From Parafrankia elaeagni (GTDB lineage Bacteria > Actinomycetota > Actinomycetes > Frankiales > Frankiaceae), in assembly GCF_000374165.1 (NCBI RefSeq), contig NZ_KB893761.1, forward strand, positions 124,800 to 188,799: 64,000 nucleotides of DNA, read 5' to 3'. Positions 8,259 through 17,796 of this stretch are shown one piece after another. Within the stretch, counting starts at the first letter, position 1. Each line of letters opens with the position of its first letter. The notes beneath the pieces were generated by a model. The model ran no database searches. It was given only the letters and a program-made list of their open reading frames with translations, and was not told the origin of the DNA. The translations under genes and the position numbers were made by a program.

Positions 8259-9986
8259 TCAGAACAGGAAGTACCGCTGCGCCATCGGGAGCTCGGTGGC
8301 CGGCTCCGGTTCGATCACCTCGCCCTCGACGCGGACGGTGAAGGTGTCCGGCTCGACCTCGATGCGCGGTGTCGCGGTGTTCTCCGGCAGGTCGGCCTTG
8401 CCGCGCCGCCGCACGTCGGCGGTGGCGACCATCGGCGTGGCCAGGCCGAGCCGGGCGTCGAGGCCGTCCTCCAGCGCCGCCGGGGCGACGAACATCAGCG
8501 AGCCCGCCGCCGCCGGCCCGGGGGCCGCGCCGAACATGGGCCGGGGCAGCACCGGCTGCGGGGTCGGGATCGACGCGTTCGCGTCGCCCATCGCCGCCCA
8601 GGTGATGAACCCGCCCTTGATGACCAGCGACGGCCGCACCCCGAAGAACGCCGGGTCGTAGAGCACCAGGTCGGCGAGCTTGCCCGGCTCGACCGAGCCG
8701 ATCTCGGCGTCCAGGCCGTGCGCCACCGCCGGGCAGATCGTGTACTTCGCGACGTAGCGCCGGGCCCGGTTGTTGTCGGCGGCGCCGTCGCCGGGCAGCG
8801 GGCCGCGGCGGCGCTTCATGACGTGTGCCGTCTGCCAGGTGCGGGTGACGACCTCGCCGATGCGCCCCATCGCCTGCGAGTCCGAGCCGATCATCGAGAT
8901 CGCGCCCAGGTCGTGCAGGACGTCCTCCGCGGCGATCGTGGACGGCCGGATCCGGCTCTCGGCGAACGCGAGGTCCTCGGGCACCGCCGGGTTCAGGTGG
9001 TGGCAGACCATCAGCATGTCGAGGTGCTCGTCGAGGGTGTTGACCGTGTGCGGGCGGGTCGGGTTCGTCGACGAGGGCAGGATGTTGGAGCGCGAGGCGA
9101 CCGTGATGATGTCCGGTGCGTGCCCGCCGCCGGCACCCTCGGTGTGGTACGCGTGGATGGCCCGGCCGGCGATGGCGGCGAGCGTGTCCTCGACGAACCC
9201 GGCCTCGTTGAGGGTGTCCGAGTGCAGCGCGACCTGGACGCCGGCCGCGTCCGCGACGCGCAGGCAGGCGTCGATGGCCGCCGGGGTGGTGCCCCAGTCC
9301 TCGTGCAGCTTGAAGCCGGCGGCGCCGGCCCGCAGCTGCTCCCACATCGCCTCGTCGCTGACCGTGTTGCCCTTGCCGAGCAGGGCGACGTTGACCGGCC
9401 AGCCGTCCATCGACGACATCATCCGCGCCAGGTTCCACGGTGACGCGGTCACCGTGGTCGCCTTCGTGCCCTCCGCCGGCCCGGTGCCGCCGCCGATCAG
9501 GGTGGTGATGCCCACGCCGAGAGCCTCGGGGACCTGCTGCGGGCAGATGAAGTGCACATGGGTGTCTACCGCGCCGGCGGTGAGGATCTTCCCGTTCCCG
9601 GCGATGATCTCGGTACTCGGCCCGATCACCAGATCCGGGTGGACGCCGTCCATGATGTCGGGGTTGCCGGCCTTGCCGAGGGCGGCGATGCGGCCGTCGC
9701 GGATGCCGACATCCGCCTTCACCACACCCCAGTGGTCCAGGACGATCACCCCGGTGATCACCACGTCGGGTGCGCCCTGGGCCCGGGTGGCGCGGGCCTG
9801 GCCCATCGACTCGCGGATGACCTTGCCGCCGCCGAACACCGCCTCGTCGCCGGTCCCCGCGTGGCCGGGGCCGCGGCTGAGATCCTCGGTCACCTCGATG
9901 AACAGGTCGGTGTCGGCCAGGCGCACCCGGTCGCCGACGGTCGGGCCGTACAACGTGGCGTAACGGAAACGGGTCAGCTCGCTCAC
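8259..9986 (-). CDS. ureC: Urease alpha (catalytic) subunit UreC
   Basis: Dinickel amidohydrolase that hydrolyses urea to ammonia and carbamate. All catalytic landmarks are present: nickel ligands in [12 protein letters not shown], the carbamylated Lys in [12 protein letters not shown], His ligands in [10 protein letters not shown] and [14 protein letters not shown], the flap MVCHHLNP, and the Asp ligand region in [14 protein letters not shown]. It ends in the usual [10 protein letters not shown]. Length is 575 residues, normal for the family. I start at GTG 9986, which overlaps the ureB stop as GTGA; a longer in-frame extension adds only non-homologous residues. Confidence 0.97.
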   Translation of the reverse strand: MSELTRFRYATLYGPTVGDRVRLADTDLFIEVTEDLSRGPGHAGTGDEAVFGGGKVIRESMGQARATRAQGAPDVVITGVIVLDHWGVVKADVGIRDGRIAALGKAGNPDIMDGVHPDLVIGPSTEIIAGNGKILTAGAVDTHVHFICPQQVPEALGVGITTLIGGGTGPAEGTKATTVTASPWNLARMMSSMDGWPVNVALLGKGNTVSDEAMWEQLRAGAAGFKLHEDWGTTPAAIDACLRVADAAGVQVALHSDTLNEAGFVEDTLAAIAGRAIHAYHTEGAGGGHAPDIITVASRSNILPSSTNPTRPHTVNTLDEHLDMLMVCHHLNPAVPEDLAFAESRIRPSTIAAEDVLHDLGAISMIGSDSQAMGRIGEVVTRTWQTAHVMKRRRGPLPGDGAADNNRARRYVAKYTICPAVAHGLDAEIGSVEPGKLADLVLYDPAFFGVRPSLVIKGGFITWAAMGDANASIPTPQPVLPRPMFGAAPGPAAAGSLMFVAPAALEDGLDARLGLATPMVATADVRRRGKADLPENTATPRIEVEPDTFTVRVEGEVIEPEPATELPMAQRYFLF

Positions 9987-10354
9987 GGGCGCTCCGTTCT
10001 CGTTACGCCGCTGTCTGCCCTCGTGCCACCGCTGTCTGCGTCCGGCTGGTCGAGCGGGCCGGCCCACTCCGGGCGCAGGCCGGGCACCACCCGGGCCCCG
10101 GCCAGCGCCACCAGCTCGACCTCGCGCTCGGCACCCGGCTCGAACCGCACCGCGGTGCCCGCGGGGACAGCCAGCCGGTGCCCCCAGGCGGCCTCCCGGT
10201 CGAAGTCGAGAGCCGGGTTCGCCGCCGCGAAGTGGTAGTGCGACCCGACCTGTACGGGCCGGTCACCGGTGTTGCGCACCACCAGGGTGCGGACCGGCCG
10301 CCCCGGGTTCAGCGGGACCGACCCGGCGGCGGTCACCACCTCGCCGGGAATCAC
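9983..10354 (-). CDS. ureB: Urease beta subunit UreB
   Basis: Structural subunit of urease. It begins [11 protein letters not shown] and contains [20 protein letters not shown] and [22 protein letters not shown], all strongly conserved. Length is 123 residues, with a somewhat long charged tail after GPLDQPD. The GTG start overlaps the ureA stop (GTGA) and the TGA overlaps the ureC start, so the three structural genes are translationally coupled. Confidence 0.96.
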   Translation of the reverse strand: MIPGEVVTAAGSVPLNPGRPVRTLVVRNTGDRPVQVGSHYHFAAANPALDFDREAAWGHRLAVPAGTAVRFEPGAEREVELVALAGARVVPGLRPEWAGPLDQPDADSGGTRADSGVTRTERP

Positions 10355-10653
10355 GGAATCGGCTCGTGGACGGTGACCAGCTTCGTGCCGTCCGGGAAGG
10401 TGGCCTCGACCTGCACCTCGGCCAGCATCTCCGGGACGCCGTCCATCACGTCCTCGCGGCTCAGAACCGTGCGCCCGGCGGCCATGAGATCGGCGACGGT
10501 TCGGCCGTCCCGTGCACCTTCCAGCAGGTAGGAGGTGATCAGGGCCGTGGCTTCGGGATAGTTGAGGCGCAGGCCCCGTGCTCGGCGCTCCCGGGCCAGG
10601 CCGGCGGCCACGTGGATGAGCAGGCGTTCCTGTTCATGCGGGCTGAGCAGCAC
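10351..10653 (-). CDS. ureA: Urease gamma subunit UreA
   Basis: Small structural subunit of urease, exactly 100 residues. It starts at GTG 10653 ([19 protein letters not shown]) and contains [24 protein letters not shown] and the end segment [15 protein letters not shown]. Longer in-frame starts up to 10893 add low-complexity, non-homologous residues. First gene of ureABC; its promoter should lie in the divergent region shared with the ABC operon. Confidence 0.96.
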   Translation of the reverse strand: MLLSPHEQERLLIHVAAGLARERRARGLRLNYPEATALITSYLLEGARDGRTVADLMAAGRTVLSREDVMDGVPEMLAEVQVEATFPDGTKLVTVHEPIP

Positions 10654-10925
10654 GAGCGCGGAGCCTACACCCACCCTCTGCCCGGCCCGCCGCCAGCCAC
10701 GTGACGCACCGGCGGCCACCCGGTCGCGCGCTGTCGGCGGTGGCCCGTTGGTGGGTGGCCCGTCGGTGCCTTTCCCGGCCGGAATCCCGCCGCCGGCGGG
10801 TCCCCCTTCTCCACGCCGGGACCGGCCCCGCTGCGGTCCGCCGGTGGAGCTGGTTACTGATATTTCACCTGACGGCGACGGCGGCGATACCACTGTTTTC
10901 TAGCGTCCGTGGAGCTGTTCGGAAG
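10654..10925. promoter_or_regulatory. Divergent promoter region, ureABC versus ABC-transporter operon
   Basis: Holds a GTTAC-N6-TTCAC element at 10853-10868, and on the plus strand ACCACTGTTTTCTAG (10889-10903) merging into TAGCGT (10901-10906), a plausible -10. The same block precedes the phyH gene. If this promoter is right, transcription starts close to 10913, leaving only about a dozen bases before the small gene. GlnR control was considered, but only one half-site resembles the consensus. Confidence 0.42.
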
Positions 10926-11159
10926 ATCTCGGTCTGGATCGGTCTGGATGAGGCGGAGCAGGTTCTGGAAAGCAGGGGCCTGAACGAGCTGGTCCGGGCC
11001 GTGCCCATCCGGGTGGACGGCCTGTTCACGATCACCGGCGAGCTGATAGAGGAGAACATCAGGGCGCTCGGGATCGCCGGCGTCCACGTCACGGCCGAGG
11101 AGCTGTTCGACCTGTCCCTCACCAACGAGGCCCACGAGGCGAGGTCGGATCTCCTATGA
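10926..11159 (+). CDS. Small conserved-looking protein leading the ABC-transporter operon
   Basis: Protein-like sequence begins at [20 protein letters not shown] and runs through [20 protein letters not shown] to the stop, mainly helical and acidic, about 77 residues. Its TGA overlaps the next gene's ATG (ATGA), strong evidence that the frame is translated. No ATG, GTG or TTG occurs near the beginning of this segment. The nearest canonical starts, GTG 10740 and 10755, lie upstream of the predicted promoter and would add Arg/Trp-rich nonsense. An ATC at 10926, 10 bases after GGAG, sits where a Met would be expected. The function is not recognised; coupling suggests a role with the transporter. 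Confidence 0.55.
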   Translation: MSVWIGLDEAEQVLESRGLNELVRAVPIRVDGLFTITGELIEENIRALGIAGVHVTAEELFDLSLTNEAHEARSDLL

Positions 11160-12082
11160 CGACATCGGCCACGCCGGTGGCGGGCCGCGATCTCGGCGCC
11201 GCCCCTGATCCTTCCTCCGCCTCTGCCTCCGCCTCTGCCTCCGCCTCTGCCTCCGCTCCCGCCCCCACCCGGGCGCCCGACGGGTCGGGAGTGAGCGTGG
11301 CCGGGCTCCGCAAGGAGTTCCGCCTGCGCCGCGGCCGGGTCATCGCCCTCGACGACGTCACCCTGTCGATACCCGAGGGCTCGTTCCTGACGCTGATCGG
11401 GCCGCCGGGCTGCGGCAAGTCCACCCTGCTGCGCATCCTGGCGGATCTGGAGGCGCCGACGTCCGGCCGCGTGCTGGTGCGCGGCGAAGCGCCTTCGGTC
11501 GCCCGGCGCGCGCACCACCTGGGCCTCGCGTTCCAGGACGCGGCCCTGCTGCCGTGGCGGTCGGTCGAGGCGAACATCCGGCTGCCGCTGGAGGTCGGTG
11601 GCATGAAGGCCGAGCGCGGAGTGATCAGTGATCTGATCGCGCTCGTCGGGCTGACCGGGTTCGAGCGCGCCCGGCCCGCGCAGCTCTCCGGCGGGATGCG
11701 GCAGCGGGTGGCGATCGCCCGCGCCCTCGTCGTCGAACCGAGGGTGCTGCTGCTGGACGAGCCCTTCGGGGCGCTGGACGACATGACCCGCCAGCGCCTG
11801 AACTTCGAGCTGCTGCGGATCTGGCGCGAGCGGGCGACCACCACTGTCATGGTGACCCACTCGATCCCCGAGGCGGTGATCTTCTCCGACGCGGTGGCGG
11901 TGATGAGCGCCCGGCCGGGACGGATCACCGCCCGCGTGCCCATCGACCTGCCCCGGCCGCGCACGCCGGAGATGCTGCGCACCGCGCGGTTCCACGAGCT
12001 GCACGACCTGCTCTCCACCGTGCTGTTCGCGGGCACGGGGCCCGTCGAACCGGCCCCCACCGGGCGGAGAGCGCCGGGATGA
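11156..12082 (+). CDS. ABC transporter ATP-binding protein, nitrate/taurine/sulfonate (SsuB/TauB/NrtD) type
   Basis: Importer ATPase. After a 40-residue Ala/Ser repeat tail come Walker [11 protein letters not shown]-loop [12 protein letters not shown], signature [15 protein letters not shown], Walker [13 protein letters not shown] and switch His in [11 protein letters not shown]. These spacings match the SsuB/TauB/NrtD group that takes up small nitrogen or sulfur compounds. The gene overlaps both neighbours by ATGA. Placed divergently from ureABC and upstream of purine catabolic genes, the substrate could be a nitrogen source such as a purine or ureide, but sequence alone does not decide. Confidence 0.92.
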   Translation: MTTSATPVAGRDLGAAPDPSSASASASASASASAPAPTRAPDGSGVSVAGLRKEFRLRRGRVIALDDVTLSIPEGSFLTLIGPPGCGKSTLLRILADLEAPTSGRVLVRGEAPSVARRAHHLGLAFQDAALLPWRSVEANIRLPLEVGGMKAERGVISDLIALVGLTGFERARPAQLSGGMRQRVAIARALVVEPRVLLLDEPFGALDDMTRQRLNFELLRIWRERATTTVMVTHSIPEAVIFSDAVAVMSARPGRITARVPIDLPRPRTPEMLRTARFHELHDLLSTVLFAGTGPVEPAPTGRRAPG

Positions 12083-14001
12083 CCGACCCGAGTGCCACGC
12101 CCACCTCACCCGCGTCCTGGGTGTCGGTGTCGGTACCGGGCGCGCTTACCGAGCCGCTGCCCATCGTCGCTGCCGCCACCGCCACCGCCACCGCCACCGC
12201 TACTGCCGCTGTGGCCGGTTCCGCCCGCTCGGGCTCCGCTGCTGCCACGGCCACCGTCACGGCCGTCGTCCCCGTCGTCCCCGTCGTCCCCGTCGCGCCC
12301 GTCGCGCCCCGGGCGTCCGGTGCGTCCGCGGCCGCTCGGCGGCCCGTACGGGTGAGACGGGCGCAGCCGGCCCGGACCGGTGGAGTGGCCGGGGTCGTCG
12401 GGCTGGTCGCCGGCTGGTGGCTGCTCGCGGTCACCCTGCTCGACCGCGGCGGTGTCGTTCCCACCCCGTGGGAGGTGGCCCGGGCACTGTGGGACGACCA
12501 CGAGCTGCTGTGGCACTCGGCGCGGGCGACGACGTCGGCCGCCGCACAGGGCTGGCTCATCGGCAACGGCCTGGCGATCGGCCTCGCGATCATGTTCGTG
12601 GGCGTCCCCGTCATCGAGCGGGCGTTCCTGCGGATCGGGGTCGCCTCGTCCTGTCTGCCGATCATCGCGGTCGGCCTGATCCTGACCACCGTTCTCGACG
12701 GCACCACCCCGCAGAAGGCCCTGGCCGGGATCTCGGTGTTCTTCACCACCCTCGTCGGGACCCTGCTCGGCCTGCGAGCACCTGACCAGGCGACGTTGGA
12801 CGTCGTCCGGGCCAGTGGCGGCGGCGTCCTCACCCGGCTGCGGTACGTCCGGCTGCGTGCCGCGTTGCCGAGCACGTTCGCCGCGCTGCAGATCGCGGCC
12901 CCGGCCGCCGTCCTCGGCGCGATCATCGGGGAGTTCCTCAGCGCCGACCGGGAGCTCAGCGCCGACCGGGAGCTCAGCGCCGGCCGGGGGCTCGGCATCG
13001 CCATGATGCAGGCTGAGCAGGCTCTGGATGCTCCCAGCACCTGGGCGCTTGCCCTCGTCACGTCAGCCGCCGCAGGCCTCGGCCACACCGTGATCGGTCT
13101 CCTCGCGCGGCTGCTCGTGCCCTCGGCACCTCAGTGGCAACCTGGACGGCGTCCGATGAGCCACGCCGCCGTCGCCGCCGTCGCCGGCGGCCGTCCGCCG
13201 GCCGGGGCGGTCGCCACCCGGATCGGGCGGACGCTGCTGTCGGTGGTCGCGTCCACCGCCGTGATCGTCGGCCTCTGGTACGCCCTCATCGAGGCCTTCG
13301 GACTGAACAGGCTGGTCGCCAAGGATCCGCAGGCGGTCTGGCGGTACCTGTTCTCCGGGCCGGACGCCGCCGAGAACCGGGATCTGATCCTCGCTGCCCT
13401 GGGGCGCACCCTCGGTGACGCGGCCCTCGGCTACACCGCCGGAACGGTCGCCGCGCTCGGGGTCGCCATCGCCGTCGTGCTGAGCCGCCCGGTGGAACAG
13501 GCCCTGATGCCGGTGGCGATGATGCTGCGGCCGGTGCCACTGGTGGCGGTGACCCCGCTGCTCATCCTCGTCCTCGGACGTGGCCCGCTGGCCGTCGCCG
13601 CGATCGCGGGCATCGTCGTGTTCTTCCCGTCGGTGGTGAACCTGGTCGCCGGGCTGCGGTCGGCACCGGCCGCGGCCGCCGATCTGGTGATCGCCCACGG
13701 CGGGGGGCCGTTCACGGTGCTGCGCCGGATCGCGCTGCCCAGCGCACTGCCCGCCCTGCTCGTCTCGGCCCGTACCTCGGTGCCGGGCGCGATGGCCGGG
13801 GTGCTGCTCGCCGAGTGGCTGGCAGCCGGTGCGGGCCTCGGTCACCTCATGCAACGAGCGCAGCAGGCCCTCGACTACGGCGCGGTGTGGGCCTCGGTGG
13901 TCGTGATCACCGCGGCGAGCGCGGTGATCTACGCGGTGGTCGGGCTGGTGGAGGCGATCGTCCTTGCCCGCTATGGCCCGGCGCCGTCCCGGCGCGGCTG
14001 A
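12079..14001 (+). CDS. Fused double-domain ABC permease (two BPD_transp_1 / SsuC-TauC modules)
   Basis: A 640-residue polypeptide holding two complete permease modules. Module 1 (about 95-365) has [14 protein letters not shown], membrane helices and the EAA-type loop around [24 protein letters not shown]. Module 2 (about 385-635) repeats the pattern with [24 protein letters not shown]. SsuC/TauC-type permeases are normally single modules that dimerise, so this fusion forms an intact channel from one chain. The first 95 residues are a low-complexity Ala/Thr/Val tail. An 18-base repeat enlarges the loop after GEFL. No substrate-binding protein is encoded next to it. Confidence 0.9.
   Translation: MTDPSATPTSPASWVSVSVPGALTEPLPIVAAATATATATATAAVAGSARSGSAAATATVTAVVPVVPVVPVAPVAPRASGASAAARRPVRVRRAQPARTGGVAGVVGLVAGWWLLAVTLLDRGGVVPTPWEVARALWDDHELLWHSARATTSAAAQGWLIGNGLAIGLAIMFVGVPVIERAFLRIGVASSCLPIIAVGLILTTVLDGTTPQKALAGISVFFTTLVGTLLGLRAPDQATLDVVRASGGGVLTRLRYVRLRAALPSTFAALQIAAPAAVLGAIIGEFLSADRELSADRELSAGRGLGIAMMQAEQALDAPSTWALALVTSAAAGLGHTVIGLLARLLVPSAPQWQPGRRPMSHAAVAAVAGGRPPAGAVATRIGRTLLSVVASTAVIVGLWYALIEAFGLNRLVAKDPQAVWRYLFSGPDAAENRDLILAALGRTLGDAALGYTAGTVAALGVAIAVVLSRPVEQALMPVAMMLRPVPLVAVTPLLILVLGRGPLAVAAIAGIVVFFPSVVNLVAGLRSAPAAAADLVIAHGGGPFTVLRRIALPSALPALLVSARTSVPGAMAGVLLAEWLAAGAGLGHLMQRAQQALDYGAVWASVVVITAASAVIYAVVGLVEAIVLARYGPAPSRRG
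12937..12990 (+). repeat. Three tandem 18-bp units inside the permease
   Basis: CTCAGCGCCGACCGGGAG occurs twice exactly and once with changes, encoding LSADRE repeats in the loop where related permeases have a short GADxGLG segment. The reading frame is kept. Confidence 0.85.
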
Positions 14002-14311
14002 ACCGAACCGCGAAGGAGGACGGTGTACCCGCGGGCTGCTTTCCAACGGCAGTCACCTGAAGCGACCGGGCGCCGGCCTTTTCGGTCACCTGCTGTGATG
14101 TGGCGGACGTGGCACTGCTTGCTTTTGGATACCTGCCTACGCGAAGTCCGGTTCTCGTACGAGAATGCGGAAATACAGCAGTGCGTCAGAACGTGCCTGG
14201 GTGGTGGCGTCACGGCGTGGTCAGGGTCGACCCGTCACAACGAAGGCTCAGCGCGTGAATGTGTGACCGGGTGGCCGGCGGGGTCGACACCGGTGAGTTC
14301 CGGAGGACGTC
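14002..14311. promoter_or_regulatory. Intergenic region with a perfect 14-bp palindrome
   Basis: About 310 bases with no gene, between the permease and the adenine-deaminase homologue. TTCTCGTACGAGAA at 14152-14165 is a perfect palindrome in a locally AT-richer stretch, a plausible dimeric-regulator operator. A GGCACTGCTTGCTTTTGG segment at 14110-14127 partly resembles the CACTG-TTTT promoter blocks at 6758 and 10889. Confidence 0.45.
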
Positions 14312-16276
14312 ATGACCGCTGAGCGGGACGTCGACCCCACGGTCGACGCCTTCTACTCCAGCGCGGCGCCCGTCGGCGCGGCACCCGCGAGCATTGTCTC
14401 CGGTGGCCTGGCGCCCGGGTCTCCCGCACCGCTGGCCGTCTCCACACCAAGCACTGCCCCCACGTCGGTGGCCGTGCCCGCACCCGCGACGGTGCCGGTG
14501 ACGGCGCCCACGGTGGGGCGCGGGCGGTCGCCGTCCGGGCCGCTGCGCGGGCTGCCACCGCTCGCGGCCCCCGCGGCGCCACGGGGGCCGGCCCGCCGCC
14601 GTCCGGTGCCCAGGGACGGTCGCCCCGGAGGCACCACCGTGGGCCGCCCACACCGCCCGGGACAGGCGGCCGCGCCGGGTGCCGACATGCTCGCTCCCAC
14701 CCCGGCGGAGATCGACCGGTTGCGGAGCATCGCGATGGGGCAGGCGGACGCGGACTTCGCCATCCGCGGCGGCGTCGTGCTCGTCGTCCAGACCGGTGAG
14801 CTGCTGCGGCGCGACGTGCTCATCGCCGGCCGGTACATCGCCGCGGTGACCCGGCCGGGGCTGGTCGGCGCCCGCCGGAGCCTCGACGCGGCCGGCCGGT
14901 TCGTCCTGCCGGCCTATGTGGACGCCCGCACCTCGGTGGAGCGAACCCTCCTCACACCGGGCGAGCTGGCCCGTCTGGTCGTTCCCCGCGGGACGGTGAC
15001 GGTGCTGACCGACCCGGCGCAGATCGAGCAGATCTACGGCCCGCAGGGCCGGGCGCTGGTCCTGCGCACCGAGACTCCCGTCCGAGTGCTGCCCCGCGAA
15101 CCCGGCGCGCCCTTCGACCTTCCTCCGGGCCTCCCGCTGGACGTTCCGCCGGCCGGGGCGGCTCCGGAGATCGGTGTCGAAGGGCTGACGGTGTCGCAGG
15201 CCGTGCCACGGCAGGCCGGCCCCTCCGGCCCGTCGCCGGAGGTACCCGGCCTGCCGGCGCTGCCCGCAGCACCGGTGCCGCCAGCAGTGCCGCCAGCAGT
15301 GCCGCCGGCAGTGCCGGCGTCGGGTGCGTCCGCCGCCCGGCTTCCGGGGCAGCATCTCCCCGATGCTCATCCGGATGCCGGGGTGTCTCCGCAGGACGGC
15401 GGGATCGTCTTCACCCATCTCGACGACCAGGTCCGGGAGGCGATCAGGGCCGGTGGCAACGTGGCGGACGCTGTCCGGGCCGCCACCCTGGCCCCGGCGC
15501 GGGCCTTCGGGCTTGACCAGGTGCTGGGCCTGGTCGCCCCTGCCCGCCTCGCCGACCTGCAGATCGTGCGGGACCTGACCGCGAGCGTCCCGCCGGACGT
15601 GGTCATCGCCGGCGGCCGGATCGCCGCCGAGCGCGGCCGGGCACTGTTCGACAACCTCGACGAGACACCGCGGTGGTCGCAGTCATCCGTGCGGCTGCCG
15701 GCGGGGCTCTACACCGGGTCCTTCACGTCACCGTGCATGCACTGGGGCGGTCGGCGGGACACCCAGCTCGGCATCGTCGACGTCACCGCCGTGGGGGCCG
15801 CCGCCGAACGGCCGCGGATCACCCGCACCCGGGTCGAACCGACCCTGCGCGACGGCATCGTGGTCACGGATCCGTCCCGTGACCTGCTCAAGACCACGGT
15901 GCTCGACCGCAGCGGGCGCGCTGATCGGGTGCGGGTCGGCATGGTCCGCGGGATCGGGCTCGTCCGGGGCGCGATCGGGGCGACCGCCGTGTCCGCCGCC
16001 GGTGACATGGTGATCGTCGGTGCCGGCGACGCTGACATGCTCACCGCCGCCCGCGCGCTGGAGGGCATGGGCGGCGGCTTCGTGGTCGTCGAACGCGGCT
16101 GGGTGCTGGCGGCCTGCCCGCTGCCCGTGGCCGGCCTGATGAGCGACGCCCCCTGGGAGGCGGTACTCGGCCAGCTGGCCGCGGTCGAGAACGCGGCACG
16201 CGAGCTCGGCTGCCACCTCGCCGCCCCGATGCGCACGATCTCCCAGCTCGGCCGGGAACTGTACGTCCGCCCCTGA
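14312..16276 (+). CDS. Adenine-deaminase homologue lacking catalytic residues (probable pseudoenzyme)
   Basis: The frame is intact (654 residues), ATG 14312 follows GGAGG, and recognisable Ade segments lie in order: FVLPAYVDARTSVERTLLTP, LVVPRGTVTVLTDPAQI, IVFTHLDDQVREAIRAGGN, LAPARAFGLDQVLGLVAPAR, and the C-terminal domain (VVTDPSRDLLKT, ADMLTAARALEGMGGG, LPVAGLMSDAP). In active Ade the first segment carries HxHxES; here it reads ARTSVER. DPHE is DPAQ and the late HDSHN is SAAGDM. The central metal-binding region (about 150 residues) is replaced by an Ala/Pro-rich linker with PAVP repeats. Deamination is therefore not expected; a regulatory or binding role is inferred. It sits between a transporter and xanthine dehydrogenase genes. 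Confidence 0.8.
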   Translation: MTAERDVDPTVDAFYSSAAPVGAAPASIVSGGLAPGSPAPLAVSTPSTAPTSVAVPAPATVPVTAPTVGRGRSPSGPLRGLPPLAAPAAPRGPARRRPVPRDGRPGGTTVGRPHRPGQAAAPGADMLAPTPAEIDRLRSIAMGQADADFAIRGGVVLVVQTGELLRRDVLIAGRYIAAVTRPGLVGARRSLDAAGRFVLPAYVDARTSVERTLLTPGELARLVVPRGTVTVLTDPAQIEQIYGPQGRALVLRTETPVRVLPREPGAPFDLPPGLPLDVPPAGAAPEIGVEGLTVSQAVPRQAGPSGPSPEVPGLPALPAAPVPPAVPPAVPPAVPASGASAARLPGQHLPDAHPDAGVSPQDGGIVFTHLDDQVREAIRAGGNVADAVRAATLAPARAFGLDQVLGLVAPARLADLQIVRDLTASVPPDVVIAGGRIAAERGRALFDNLDETPRWSQSSVRLPAGLYTGSFTSPCMHWGGRRDTQLGIVDVTAVGAAAERPRITRTRVEPTLRDGIVVTDPSRDLLKTTVLDRSGRADRVRVGMVRGIGLVRGAIGATAVSAAGDMVIVGAGDADMLTAARALEGMGGGFVVVERGWVLAACPLPVAGLMSDAPWEAVLGQLAAVENAARELGCHLAAPMRTISQLGRELYVRP

Positions 16277-16378
16277 GGGGAACGTGCCCGGGGCCGGGGT
16301 TTGTCGGACGGAGGCCGCGGCCAGGCCTGGCGGTCAGCTCCGGCGGGGTCAGCGCCGGTGGAGACAGCTCCGGCGGGG

Positions 16379-17728
16379 TCAGCCCGGTGAGGCGGCGCGT
16401 GGCTCCGGATCGGGTCCCTGTGGCTCCCGATCCGCCGGGCCCGGGCCGGGGCGAGGGGCCGGCGGCGCGGGTCTGGCCCGGAGCTGGGCGGTCGCCTCGC
16501 GCAGCGCGCGCCGCACCTGGGCCGAGGGGAGCCAGACCCGGGTGCCGCGGTCGCCGCCGATCTCCATCAGGCCGCGGGTGAGCATGCCGGACAGGTGCTG
16601 GCGGGCCCGGTCCTTGTCGCAGCCGAACAGGGTGGCGACCTCCGCGGTCCGCAGCGCGCGGTCGCGCAGCGCGGTGCTCAGCACGATCAGGTCGGGCAGC
16701 TCCAACGGGCTCCCCGCAGCTGCTCGGCCGAGAGTGAACAGGGCGAAGGTGAGATCCGCGGGCTGGGTGGGCAACACGGCGACCACACCGTCCGCCGTCG
16801 AACGGCGCAGGTCCGGCGCTGCCAGCCCGGAGCGGAGCTGGGCGGCGTGCGCCCGGCGGATTCCCCGCCCGGACCGGTCGGTGATCCCGGCGCGGCGGAA
16901 CGCGTCCGCCAGCAGCGGGCTGCGCGGCACGGGTGGCGGCGAGAGCAGCCCCGGCGAGGCCGTGCGGCTCGCCAGCGGATCGCCGGGTGAACCCGAGCCC
17001 GAGCCCGAGCCGGAGCCCGAGCCGGCGAAGCCGCCCGGGCTGGAGATCTCGATGCCCTCGCTGGTCCACTGCACATGGACGGCCCCGGCGATCCCGTAGT
17101 CGCGGTGGACGAGGGCGTTCGCGAGCAGCTCGCGGAAGGCCTGCTCGGAGTGGGCGGGCACGCCCGCGCGGACCAGCTCGTAGCGGATCTCCCGCTCCGG
17201 ATTGCGCGCACGGAACCGGGCCAGCAGCTCCTCGGCGAGCCGGAGCAGCGGCCAGTGGAAGAAGTCGTTCATCTCCGTGCCGGGATCGCCCGTCTCCGGA
17301 CCGATGACCTGGATCGCGGCCTCGTGGTTCGGGACATGCCGGCGCAGGGCGTCCGGGCGCCCGAACAGCAGCACCGCACCCGCGAGGACGCGCGTGCGCC
17401 CGCCCTCGGTCACGACCACGCCCAGCGAACGGGCGATCTCCTCGTCCGACATGGCCGCGAGCGTGCTGTCGCCGCGGCCGCCGGTGGCCCCGACGAGCCG
17501 GCGGAGCCGGTCGAACTCGCGCGGGTCGAGATCCCGGAGGTCGGCGGACGTCCGGCGCGCCATCAGGTCAGCGCTGTGCGGCGGCTCCGACGGCGGCCCT
17601 GCCGGCCCCGTCGCCGCCGGGGAACCGGCGAACGCGCAGGCGTGAGGCGGAACGGGTGCCCCGAGGGGGAGATCCCTCCGTGGAAGCGTGTTGTCGGCCT
17701 CTGCCGTCAGCTCGGCGCTGTCGCGCAC
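16379..17728 (-). CDS. Schlafen/RecG-like ATP-binding protein with HATPase and winged-helix parts
   Basis: Belongs to the AlbA_2/HATPase_c_4 group of putative transcriptional regulators. Visible are LFGRPDALRRHVPNHEAA, the ATPase N-box FRELLANALVHRDYG, HVQWTSEGIEISSPGGF and RSGRGIRRAHAAQ; the C terminus has a helix-turn-helix-like DRALRTAEVATLFGCDKDRARQHL. The usual N-terminal AlbA_2 domain is not recognisable. The nucleotide-binding domain is interrupted right after SSPGGF by a (Gly-Ser)n tract (about 16987-17035). GTG 17728 with GGAAGG upstream is preferred; ATG 17563 is an alternative. It follows the Rieske gene on the same strand. Confidence 0.7.
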   Translation of the reverse strand: MRDSAELTAEADNTLPRRDLPLGAPVPPHACAFAGSPAATGPAGPPSEPPHSADLMARRTSADLRDLDPREFDRLRRLVGATGGRGDSTLAAMSDEEIARSLGVVVTEGGRTRVLAGAVLLFGRPDALRRHVPNHEAAIQVIGPETGDPGTEMNDFFHWPLLRLAEELLARFRARNPEREIRYELVRAGVPAHSEQAFRELLANALVHRDYGIAGAVHVQWTSEGIEISSPGGFAGSGSGSGSGSGSPGDPLASRTASPGLLSPPPVPRSPLLADAFRRAGITDRSGRGIRRAHAAQLRSGLAAPDLRRSTADGVVAVLPTQPADLTFALFTLGRAAAGSPLELPDLIVLSTALRDRALRTAEVATLFGCDKDRARQHLSGMLTRGLMEIGGDRGTRVWLPSAQVRRALREATAQLRARPAPPAPRPGPGPADREPQGPDPEPRAASPG

Positions 17729-17796
17729 CAGGCACCACCTTCCGGACCGCCCGCCCCCTGGTCGGGTCACCCGGTTCCGTGGCCAGACCAGCCGGA

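Noticed and set aside
10853-10868. GlnR box between ureA and the ABC operon
   Set aside because: GTTAC-N6-TTCAC has one good half-site only, and no second a/b pair at the expected spacing.
14312-16276. Simple decay of adenine deaminase by frameshift
   Set aside because: All recognisable Ade segments lie in one frame with no stop, and the changes are at the ligands themselves; that fits an expressed pseudoenzyme better than a pseudogene.
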